Source of the DNA: Gordonia westfalica
GTDB taxonomy: Bacteria; Actinomycetota; Actinomycetes; Mycobacteriales; Mycobacteriaceae
Length of the DNA: 20,334 nt
NCBI RefSeq assembly: GCF_900105725.1
Contig: NZ_FNLM01000020.1
Location: 1-20,334, forward strand
Direction: 5' to 3'
The translations under genes and the position numbers were made by a program. Below, piece by piece: positions 13,867 to 20,334 of the stretch. The notes under the pieces are model-generated. The model did no database searches and was not told the origin of the DNA. It saw only the letters and a list, made by a program, of their open reading frames with translations. Position 1 is the stretch's first letter. The number at the start of each line of letters is the position of its first letter.

Positions 13867-14045
13867 GCAGCGGTGCAGTGGAAGCCCGCTATGCCGGCTG
13901 GTGCCCCAAATGCCGCACCGACTACCCCGTAGGCACATTGATCGGCTACGTCCGCGAATACCTGGTGTTCCCGGATGGGCGGGCGGGGAAGAACGTGACG
14001 GTGTGTGAGCCGTGCGCGGTGGAGGTGACCCGTGAGCGTCGTTGA
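13863..14045 (+). CDS. g8 small zinc-ribbon protein (pass 3)
   Basis: An intact 60-residue copy with CPKC and CEPC, same as 519..701. Confidence 0.75.
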   Translation: MSSGAVEARYAGWCPKCRTDYPVGTLIGYVREYLVFPDGRAGKNVTVCEPCAVEVTRERR

Positions 14046-14277
14046 CATGCAGGCGTTTCGGACGGCACGCGACATCGTGGAGGTGGAAGCCGACCTCGCT
14101 TCCGAGGCATTCACGCACGGCTTCATGTCCTCGATGCAGGTTTCGGCTGCCGGGTGTAGCGCGGTCCTCACCGACTTCTACGGGCGTCGGGTGTTGAAGG
14201 TGGAGCCGCAATCGTCGCCATGGATCACCCGCGATCACGTGCTGGTGTTCCTCGCAGCGCAGGAGGCCCAGCCATGA
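14032..14277 (+). CDS. g9 small protein, function unknown (pass 3)
   Basis: An intact 81-residue copy, same as 688..933. Confidence 0.7.
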   Translation: MSVVDMQAFRTARDIVEVEADLASEAFTHGFMSSMQVSAAGCSAVLTDFYGRRVLKVEPQSSPWITRDHVLVFLAAQEAQP

Positions 14278-14989
14278 GCATCTACTACCAGGACGACCTG
14301 GTCACCCTCTACCACGGCGACTGCCGAGAGGTCATGGCAGACATGGCAGATCGGTCGGTCGATGTGGTGATCACGGATCCGCCGTACACCGAACGCACAC
14401 ACGGAATGGCAAAGACGAACAGGGGTGCTGGTCATGGCATAAAGGCCGTCACGTTCGCGGCGATCTCTGACGCTGACCTGCGGGCCGTACTCGCCGAGTG
14501 TGGGCGGGTCTCGGCGAGTTGGGTGGTCACGTCGCTTGATTACGCGCACGCTTTCGCCTTCGACCAGGGTCCGCCGGTCGGGTTGCGCTCGCTGCGCATC
14601 GGTGTCTGGGTGAAGCCCAACCCGATGCCGCAGATCAGTGCCGACCGTCCCGGGCAAGGCTGGGAAGCGATTTCATTTCTACACCGCGCCGACACCAAAC
14701 CGGCCTGGAACGGGGGTGGCAAGGCTGGCGTGTGGACGTACCCCGTCGTGCAGAACACCGGTCACCCGACGGCGAAACCGCTGCCAATGGTGGAGGACTG
14801 GGTGCGCCTGTTCACGAACGCCTCGGAAACGGTGTTCGACCCGTTCGCCGGTTCGGGCACCACGTTGATTGCTGCGGCGAACGAAAACCGTAAGGCGGTC
14901 GGTGTCGAGCTTGAGGAGCGTTACTGCGAGCTGATTGCGAAACGCCTCAGTAATCAGACGATGGCTCTCGACTTCGGGATGCGTCATGA
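14274..14989 (+). CDS. g10 DNA N4/N6 methyltransferase, frameshifted at the very end (pass 3)
   Basis: All catalytic motifs are present. One G is missing near 14978 (GGG instead of GGGG), so the frame skips its stop and runs on to 15131 through g11. Passes 1 and 2 show the true end, DFGDAS. The long tail is an artefact. Confidence 0.82.
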
Positions 14990-15195
14990 GTGCCGCGGAG
15001 CACCGCCAGATCGACGGTGTCGACATGTGGGTGCAACACCTCCCAGACCTCCACCTGTTTTGGGCGTGGGTGAACGGACGCACCGAGTTCGTCACCTGGC
15101 CCGACGCCGACCACCCCCAGGCCCCCGTTGATCGTGCAGGCCTGGTGGCTGAGCGGCTGTTCGAGTTGGTGGCGAGAGCGAAGGCGGCGGCGTGA
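14986..15195 (+). CDS. g11 small protein, function unknown (pass 3)
   Basis: An intact 69-residue copy, same as complement(8605..8814), confirming the two five-base C runs missing in pass 1. Confidence 0.7.
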   Translation: MSAAEHRQIDGVDMWVQHLPDLHLFWAWVNGRTEFVTWPDADHPQAPVDRAGLVAERLFELVARAKAAA

Positions 15196-15200
15196 GGTTC

Positions 15201-15365
15201 ATGTCGAACCGCACCCATGCTGCCGGCGGGTTCCGGTGGCGCGGCCCCCAATACCCCTACGACCTACCCGGACCTGGAGATGTTCTCCCGGACGACCCGG
15301 TCGAGCCGGAAGAACTGTTCCCCAATCCTGCCTACGGGCAACAAGACCCATGGAGACAACAATGA
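15201..15365 (+). CDS. g12 small proline-rich acidic protein (pass 3)
   Basis: An intact 54-residue copy, same as 1856..2020. Confidence 0.6.
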   Translation: MSNRTHAAGGFRWRGPQYPYDLPGPGDVLPDDPVEPEELFPNPAYGQQDPWRQQ

Positions 15366-15798
15366 CCGAAGACATTAGCCAGGACGAACTGTTCCGGCTC
15401 ACAGGGCGTGATGTCGTCCTGTGCCCGGAGTGCGGCCACGGCATCGACCCGCACGGCACCGATCCGGGGGGTGCGTGCGGGGTCGGCAAGTGCGAATGCA
15501 TGATGTCGCCCAACGGCATCGCCTACGCCCTGATCAATCCGGAAGTCACCCCGGCGCAGAAGCACTACGCCGAAGCGGAGAGGATGCTCGCGTTCATCGA
15601 GCACGACCGCAACCTCACGACCACCCAGCACTCGGAGGTCGCAGCGCGCGCCCAGGTGCACGCCACCCTCGCGCAGGCCGCTTCACTGCGGGAGGTTCTG
15701 GAATCCCGCGCCACCACCCGGTACCACGTCACGGTCCAGGATGAGGCGAGTTCCGCCGACGCAGCAGCCGTCTCGGATCTTTCGGTGGTGCGCTGTGA
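15362..15798 (+). CDS. g13 cysteine-rich protein with alternative C-terminal frame (pass 3)
   Basis: Identical to the other copies up to VQDE; then GG replaces GGG near 15745. As written, the frame runs on to 15838 with a tail containing CELC. If the missing G is restored it ends at the TGA at 15796-15798. Two passes out of three favour the latter. Confidence 0.6.
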
Positions 15799-16012
15799 AC
15801 TCTGTGAGACAGCTTCCCAGCAGCGGTTCGTGGTCTGACCGCTACCGCACGATGCTCGACATCGCCGTGTGGTGTGGCGGCATGATCGTCCGCCCCAAAC
15901 CCCACCAACTCCAGCTACGGGTGGATGGTGTGACTGCCCTTCCGGGGATTGGATCAAGGCTGACGGCAACGGGTTCGAGGTCATCCCCTCCAGGGCGGGA
16001 GCAGACCTCTGA
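15795..16012 (+). CDS. g14 small protein, frameshifted copy (pass 3)
   Basis: This copy is 218 bases long instead of 219: one G is lost from the run in CCGGGGATTGG near 15945, so the last 25 residues are out of frame. Confidence 0.55.
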
Positions 16013-16600
16013 TGCCCGACTACAAAGGCCCCTCGACTACGTCGATGTCGCGACCCGAATTGTTGAGTTCCGCAACCAGCACCCACCGGCTCTCTCCAGC
16101 AGGTGCGATACGAAGTTCTTGAGGTTGGCGGCAAGAGCTTCCTCGCGTTCACCGCCGCCGCCTACCGCACGCCGGATGATGAGCGTCCCGGTATCGGTAC
16201 CGCGTGGGAACCCATCCCGGCCCCACATCTTTCACCCGTGACTCGGAGATGCAGAACGCTGAGACCGCGGCGTGGGGAGGGCGATCGTCGCAGCGTTGGC
16301 GGCGGACACGAAGAAGGGTGTGGCGTCGTCGGAGGAGGTCCGGAACCGTCAGCAGACGCCGGCGCAGCGGGCGCAACGCGAACTGGCTGAGGCTGTGACG
16401 GCTGCGGGGATGGTGACGAAGGAGTTCGCCGAGTGGGCGATGACCACCCGCAATGTCGATCTGAAGACTGCCGGATTGCGGTGCTGGTGCCGCTGACTCG
16501 TGAGGTGCAGGAGAAGGGGAAGGCGATCATGTCTGTCCCGGATCATGATGCGGCGCAAACCACCCTGGCCGACGAACTCGGCGCACAGGAGGCGTCGTGA
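16012..16600 (+). CDS. g15 putative ssDNA-annealing protein, multiply frameshifted (pass 3)
   Basis: This copy is 589 bases instead of 594. Single bases are lost in five runs (near 16031, 16084, 16218, 16276 and 16474) relative to both other copies. The gene is recognisable along its length but not readable as one frame. Confidence 0.58.
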
Positions 16601-17138
16601 GCGGGCGGCGATGGGATCGCATCAGTGCGCCACCACCGGGGACGACGTGTGGCTGACACCACCGCACGTCCTCGACGCCCTCGGCCCGTTCGACCTCGAC
16701 CCGTGCGCCGCACCGGCAGAAGCGAACTGGACGACCGCACGCCACCACTACCGACTACCCGACGACGGACTCACACTGCCGTGGGAAGGGCGCGTGTGGT
16801 GCAACCCGCCCTACTCCAATGTGTGGCGGTGGCTCGACCGGCTCGCCAACCACGGCACCGGCACCGCACTGATCTTCGCCCGCACCGAGACCGCCGGATT
16901 CCAGGCGCAGGTGTGGCGGCGGGCGACCGCAGTGCTGTTCCTCGAAGGGCGGCTCACCTTCCACCACCGCGATGGATCGAAGGCCGCGGCGAACAGCGGC
17001 GCACCGTCCTGCCTCGTCGCATACGGGACAGATGACGCGGGCCGACTGCTCGACAGCGGACTCCCTGGCGCGTTCGTCCATGGCTGGTCGATCACGGCAG
17101 TTGACGACCAACCATCCCTCTTCGAGGAGGCGTCATGA
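16597..17138 (+). CDS. g16 Dam-type adenine methyltransferase, start region shifted (pass 3)
   Basis: One G is missing between the GTG at 16597 and the internal ATG at 16611. From that ATG the frame is clean for 175 residues with DLDPCA and CNPPYS intact. The short form alone may be functional, but passes 1 and 2 support the 180-residue reading. Confidence 0.83.
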
Positions 17139-17292
17139 GCCGCCCTATTTGCGGGGTGTGTGGTTTCGATCTCGGCTACGGCCACATGGTCCGTATGCGC
17201 TGGGAGACCGCACCGGCGACATCATCCCATGCCCGAATTGCCTGGCCCATCACGACGCTCAAGACATCCTCAGGAGATACACCCATGAGTAA
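17135..17292 (+). CDS. g17 small zinc-ribbon protein, frameshifted copy (pass 3)
   Basis: One G is lost near 17205 (GGG instead of GGGG), separating the two CxxC pairs into different frames. Intact in passes 1 and 2. Confidence 0.6.
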
Positions 17293-17668
17293 CGGCTTCC
17301 ACATCGAACCCTCCACCACCCGAATGGATCAGGGCAGAAGATCCAACACCCTGGACGAGAAGAAGCAGGCGTTGGGGTCGTCGAACACGTTCCCCGGTGC
17401 GAATGTGTTGAACCGCAACCGGAATGTTTCTGATCTGCCGAAACCGCCGGCCTGGCATGAGGGCGCTCCTGCGCCTCCTCAGACCCGGACGCGTTCTTTC
17501 CCTCCCATTACGGGGTGACGCAAACCGCTGACGCGAAACGGATCTGCGCCGGCTGTGACCGCCGGGAGGTGTGTTTGCAGTGGGCGTTGGACAACCGTGA
17601 ACCGCACGGTGTGGTTGGGGTACGACTCCGCGTGAACGTCAGGCCATGTGGAAGCAGGGGCGGCATGA
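17285..17668 (+). CDS. whiB: g18 WhiB-family protein, frameshifted copy (pass 3)
   Basis: This copy is 384 bases instead of 387. Single losses occur near 17470 (CTCCTG for CTCCCTG), 17620 and 17660. It does keep the CTCCC run that pass 1 lacks, which supports the intact pass 2 sequence. Confidence 0.75.
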
Positions 17669-18471
17669 CCTGCCAATGCGGAAGCCCGTCAAAGCGCGCG
17701 GCATGTGCGAAATGCACTACGCCCAACACCACCGCCGGCAACGCGCCTACGGACGTTGGACTCCCGACCTGGTCGACGCCCAGCCTGTACGCGAGCACAT
17801 CCTCAAGCTGCGTGACGCAGGAGTGGGAACAAACGGCTCGAAGAGGAGTTCGGCGTCCCGCACAGCACCATCCAGCATCTGCTGTACGGCAACGCGGATA
17901 CGGTCCGAGCAAACAGGTCCGCCAAGCTACCGCCGACCGCATCCTCCAAATCCCTGTTCCGCGTACCGTGTCGAGTTTGTGCGACAGGACGCGTCCCGCC
18001 CTGGCACAACCGCCGATTGCAGCGTTGTGGCGAACGGTATTCGCAGACGGATCTGATCAGCCGTCTGGGTTGGCCGGAGAATGGCAGCACTTCGGAGTTG
18101 TTCCTCGGACAGTCCCGCAACATTGCGGTTCGTCGAGCACGGGATGTGACGTCCTTGTTCGCGCAGTTGCAGATGGTTCCGGAACTGATCGGAAGGCGCG
18201 CATCGGGCGAAGGCGAAAGTTGGTTGCCTCCGTTGGCGTGGATGAGGACCGTATCGATGACCCACCTATGAGCCGGAAGTGGTGGACAAACCCGCACTGC
18301 GAAGACCTGTTCTCCGACTTCGAGTATCTGCTGTCGATGGTGTTGGGCGGAGGAGGCATCGCGTCGGGTGGGATGCTGCCGCGTCGATGAAGCGCCGGTA
18401 TGAGCGCATGGGCGGCGTTGTCCGCAGCGTTGACGTCGGTGGCGTGGCAGCAGAGGAAGACGGCGTCATGA
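17665..18471 (+). CDS. g19 multi-HTH protein, heavily frameshifted but with the true 3' end (pass 3)
   Basis: More than fifteen single-base losses break the frame. This copy is nevertheless the only one that shows the natural end: after WQQ it reads RKTAS and a TGA at 18469-18471 that overlaps the next ATG. Passes 1 and 2 have lost bases here. Combining the copies gives a protein of about 276 residues. Confidence 0.65.
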
Positions 18472-18802
18472 CGGGCTTCTCTGCGGATGTGAAGGCTGCT
18501 GCTGCGGTGCGGCGATGGGTCGCTGCGAAGTCCAAACCGACTGTGTACCGCACAGGGCAGGACTATCACCACGAGCTAACCGCGCATGGGCGGATCGAAA
18601 GACCCACAGATCAACGCCTGTCGAATTGTCTGCTGGTGTGCCGCGGCTGCCATGACTTCATCGGCCGCAATCCGGCGCAGGCGTACGCGAAGGCTGGTTG
18701 GTGTCGAAGTTCCGCAGCGTCCAGCGATGTGGCTGTCCTGCTGTCGGCCGGTGGGCGTTGCTCGATGATGCGCGGGGTCGAGGTGTGCGATGCGGTGGCT
18801 GA
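18468..18802 (+). CDS. g20 HNH endonuclease-like protein, one frameshift
   Basis: The ATG at 18468 overlaps the g19 stop. The readable part begins with a lysine-, alanine- and valine-rich helix and then DYHHELTAHG, a candidate for the first histidines of an HNH site. LSNCLLVCRGCHDFIGRNPA and AYAKAGW follow, matching the N and second H elements with a CxxC zinc knuckle. After AGW the frame slips by one near 18697. In the other frame it continues SKFRS and GRWALLDD to the TGA at 18800-18802, a C-terminus typical of small actinophage HNH proteins (about 110 residues). The stretch before DYHH may also have lost bases, since the usual first CxxC is absent. Such proteins nick or cut DNA, some at packaging sites; the role here is open. 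Confidence 0.62.
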
Positions 18803-18950
18803 GGTTCCGGAGTCCTACCTCCTGTGGGGGCGATCGAGAGCCGTGCCTGAGTGCGCGGCCAGGCGGGGAGCTTTGCGTACTCCGTTCCCCGCAACAGGTG
18901 CAGAGAAGACACGACACATCCCTGCGTGGGAGAACCAAAGGAGACAACGA
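18803..18950 (+). other. Gap without a recognisable gene
   Basis: These 148 bases between g20 and g21 have no frame I trust. This is the longest apparent non-coding stretch in the parent sequence and the only place where neighbouring genes are not overlapping or nearly so. It could hold a promoter, but I cannot point to a convincing -10/-35 pair. It could equally be an indel-ridden small gene. Confidence 0.4.
18937..18944 (+). promoter_or_regulatory. Ribosome binding site of g21
   Basis: AAAGGAGA lies six bases before the ATG at 18951, a strong match to the anti-Shine-Dalgarno sequence and the main support for that start. Confidence 0.6.
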
Positions 18951-19232
18951 ATGAGCAACAACAAGAAGGCTTTCGACGGCGAGGCGTTCAAGGCGTTGAG
19001 TGGTCAAGGTGCAGGCTGTCGCGGAGGCTCGGGTGGCAATGGCGCTACGTCGTGCAGCCTTGGCGTCGCGAGAACTGCTGTGCGTGTGGTGGTGACGAGA
19101 ACCCGGAAGGGTTACCAGTGGGCGCAGATCGCCGCAACGGCAGGCGGCGCCATCTCCCGAAAACGTATGACACGAAGTCGAATGCGGTTGCGCGCTGCAA
19201 GCGTCAGGCCGCTCTGGTGGGTGGGGTGGTGA
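18951..19232 (+). CDS. g21 small protein of unknown function, damaged by indels
   Basis: It starts ATG-AGC-AAC-AAC-AAG-AAG after a strong ribosome site. The first frame reads MSNNKKAFDGEAFKAL. The coding pattern then seems to move to the frame reading VQAVAEARVAMALRRAALAS, an alanine-rich helix, and later to GYQWAQIAATAG. The last resembles the start of a helix-turn-helix (GYsWAqIA.A.G) in actinophage proteins. If the frames are joined, the product would have about 90 residues with a C-terminal HTH. This is a reconstruction from a single noisy copy, so length and ending are provisional. Confidence 0.45.
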   Translation: MSNNKKAFDGEAFKALSGQGAGCRGGSGGNGATSCSLGVARTAVRVVVTRTRKGYQWAQIAATAGGAISRKRMTRSRMRLRAASVRPLWWVGW

Positions 19233-19266
19233 GGTCAGTGATCGTCTACGAGAACATCCGGAGAAG

Positions 19267-19467
19267 GTGTCTGAGTATCGCGGCACCATCGAGGTTACGA
19301 GGACGAGATCTTGCAGGTCGACCTCGATGCAAGAGCGTGTCGCCAGACATCCCGAGTGGCGTTGGCGGTGTAAGTCCCGCAACGGTCAGATCCTCGCTCA
19401 GGGGGAAGGCTATCGGCGTAGGTCGGGGGCTCTCAACGCCATCGACACCCAGTACGCGGCGCGTTGA
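19267..19467 (+). CDS. g22 DUF1508/YegP-like small protein
   Basis: A frame from the GTG at 19267 (MSEYRGTIEV) to the TGA at 19465-19467. The C-terminal 40 residues (HPEWRWRCKSRNGQILAQGE, then GYRRRSGALNAI) match the DUF1508/YegP pattern: an aromatic strand W-x-W, a turn N-G, a second strand I-L-A-Q-x-E-G-Y, and a helix beginning A-L-N-A-I. These are small beta-beta-beta-alpha proteins of unknown biochemical role found in bacteria and phages. Residues 11-25 look shifted: reading the neighbouring frame gives YEDEILQVDLDAR, which fits better, so a base is probably missing near 19297. The product is likely about 67 residues. Confidence 0.6.
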   Translation: MSEYRGTIEVTRTRSCRSTSMQERVARHPEWRWRCKSRNGQILAQGEGYRRRSGALNAIDTQYAAR

Positions 19468-19589
19468 AGGTTGGTGGCATCAACTACGACGTGGTCCGCG
19501 TGGGCAAGAACGCAGATGCTCGTCTGCCCGTGGCGTGTGGTGATCCTCGACCGCACGGAGACATCGACAAGATCGGAGCACTCTACTGA
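19464..19589 (+). CDS. g23 short open frame, function unknown
   Basis: A 41-residue frame from a TTG (possibly a misread ATG) that overlaps the g22 stop, ending at the TGA at 19587-19589. It opens KVGGINYDVVRVG, like the first strand pair of small phage proteins with a GG-x-x-Y-x-V start, and ends DIDKIGALY. The middle is arginine- and proline-rich and may be out of frame. The TGATG junction with g24 fits the style of the block. Not recognised. Confidence 0.35.
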   Translation: MKVGGINYDVVRVGKNADARLPVACGDPRPHGDIDKIGALY

Positions 19590-19656
19590 TGAGCGAGGAC
19601 AACCCGTATCCCGCAACCTGCCGGGAAACCCTTTCACCGATAACTACGCGCCATGA
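19589..19656 (+). CDS. g24 possible mini-gene of about 22 residues
   Basis: The ATG at 19589 shares a base with the g23 stop and reads MSEDNPYPA. Restoring one lost base gives an ending PGNPFTDNYAP with the TGA at 19654-19656, overlapping the g25 ATG. The overlaps on both sides are the only real support. Confidence 0.3.
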
Positions 19657-19800
19657 CGGCTGAGCAGTCCGCATGGTTCGCCATCGCCTACGAGATTCGC
19701 ACACTCACCATCGCCCTCACGGAGCAGACATACAACCTGAACGCAGTCCTCTCTGTGACGAACTGCGAGATCGCTGGGCTGAACGGCGGGTGTGTCATGA
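19653..19800 (+). CDS. g25 small helical protein, function unknown
   Basis: The ATG at 19653 reads MTAEQSAWFAIAYEIRTLTI, then ALTEQTYNLNAVLSVTNCEI and AGLNGG, a clean 48-codon helical stretch. It then meets GTGTCATGAC, where a one-base slip would give a TGA (19798-19800) overlapping a new ATG at 19797. The composition suggests two helices. No family recognised. Confidence 0.42.
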
Positions 19801-20080
19801 CTCGCATCCTTGGTGTGTCCGCTGTACCGGTTTCTTCCCACCGGACCTGTTGATTGGTCGAACGGGCAGACGTTGGTGCGGCCGAAGACTGGAGCAGGCG
19901 CAGGCACGCATCGCCGAACTCGAAGTGGCGCTGAGAAGGAAGCGGCTCATCTTCGACCAGGTATGCAACGACCGTGCGCCCTCAATGCTGACGTCAATCG
20001 CTTATCCGCTGACCGTCTCGAATCTGAGGCCACGCAGACGATGTGGTGGAGAAGCCGAACAGTTCACAGCGAGCAAGTAG
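19797..20080 (+). CDS. g26 possible coiled-coil protein, badly frameshifted
   Basis: It starts at an ATG overlapping the proposed g25 end, but frames change several times. The clearest segment is RRLEQAQARIAELEVALRRK (from about 19886), with regular hydrophobic spacing typical of a short coiled coil. Another frame nearby reads NADVNRLSADRLES. The boundaries and even the count of genes here are uncertain. Confidence 0.3.
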
Positions 20081-20334
20081 CGACGCCATCATCGAGTGTT
20101 GGACCAGAACGCGGTGTCGCTGTGCTGCCTACGGGACACACCTCACGGCACCGTCATCCCGAAGATGTCGGCCATGTCGCCCGATGGTAGTTGCAAAGCT
20201 GCGGGGAGTCATGACGATCCCGCGTAGACGCAGCACAGAGGGCGTGTGAACCGCATGGCGTCTCGCACTTCGTCGCCCGGAAGTACGCCCTGCGTGTGCC
20301 CGTGAAGCCCTCGCACCACTCCGGAACTGCATCG
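20081..20334. other. Terminal stretch with no supportable gene
   Basis: No frame in these 254 bases shows a start with a ribosome site, a recognisable motif or sustained coding character. The error rate seen just upstream is enough to hide a real gene. Confidence 0.5.

Larger units (their letters stand above)
11897..18548 (+). repeat. Pass 3 of the segment (forward arm)
   Basis: This is a direct repeat of pass 1 with an offset of 13344 near the left, falling stepwise to 13336 by the whiB gene as single bases are lost. It is the inverted partner of all of pass 2. It does not stop at the first turning point but runs on into unique sequence after 18548. That shows the first fold is not a natural end of the molecule. 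Confidence 0.95.
15740..20334 (+). other. Low-accuracy right end with frequent single-base deletions
   Basis: From about 15740, comparison with passes 1 and 2 shows repeated loss of one base from runs of three to five identical bases. There are five losses in g15, three in whiB and many in g19. Beyond 18548 no second copy exists, yet the same pattern is visible as open frames that jump. Gene calls after 15740 should be read as approximate, and the frameshifts as probable sequencing errors. Confidence 0.85.

Noticed and set aside
14220..15131. A 303-residue methyltransferase with a long basic tail
   Set aside because: One missing G near 14978 removes the stop. The two other copies end at DFGDAS.
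1..20334. CRISPR array, tRNA, rRNA, insertion sequence or integrase
   Set aside because: No short spaced repeats, cloverleaf patterns, transposase motifs or recombinase catalytic residues were seen on either strand.

Overview
The window looks like the early, non-structural gene block of a tailed phage that infects Actinobacteria (Gordonia, Rhodococcus or Mycobacterium type hosts). The DNA is GC-rich. Genes are short and nearly all joined by 4-base ATGA/GTGA stop-start overlaps, and GTG starts are frequent. Markers are a WhiB-type iron-sulfur protein (a family confined to Actinobacteria and their phages), two stand-alone DNA methyltransferases, an HNH protein and several small zinc-ribbon proteins. 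No structural, integrase or replication-initiator gene and no tRNA was recognised. || The main fact about the window is its architecture. It is not 20 kb of unique DNA. One stretch of about 8.4 kb is read forward (1-5235), folded back and read in reverse (5236-11896), then folded again and read forward (11897-20334). The third pass repeats the first from 13345 and runs past the first turning point at about 18548 into about 1.8 kb of new sequence. Both turning points lack a spacer and lie in short error-rich patches. Most differences between passes are single-base losses in homopolymers, and they become dense after about 15740. This is the signature of a fold-back or strand-switch chimera in long-read or whole-genome-amplified data with thin coverage at the right end. 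I regard the inverted triplication as technical, not biological. || The underlying gene order, left to right in the forward sense, is: unknown gene g1 (5' end cut); unknown 181-residue g2; small g3 and g4; helix-turn-helix protein g5; two-pass membrane mini-protein g6; helical g7; zinc ribbon g8; small g9; beta-class N4/N6 DNA methyltransferase g10; small g11 and g12; cysteine-rich g13; small g14; possible ssDNA-annealing (Erf/Sak-like) protein g15; Dam-type adenine methyltransferase g16; zinc ribbon g17; WhiB g18; multi-HTH protein g19; HNH protein g20; then unknown g21, DUF1508/YegP-like g22 and unknown g23-g26, all damaged by indels. Most genes appear three times; the least damaged copy carries the full description here and the others are flagged by their condition. 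|| Function inferred from content: a single early transcript making DNA-modifying enzymes that probably protect the phage genome from restriction, a possible recombination protein, and regulators (WhiB, g5, g19) that may adjust host or phage transcription. No promoter, terminator, CRISPR array, insertion sequence or attachment site was seen. I found no convincing new multi-gene system.
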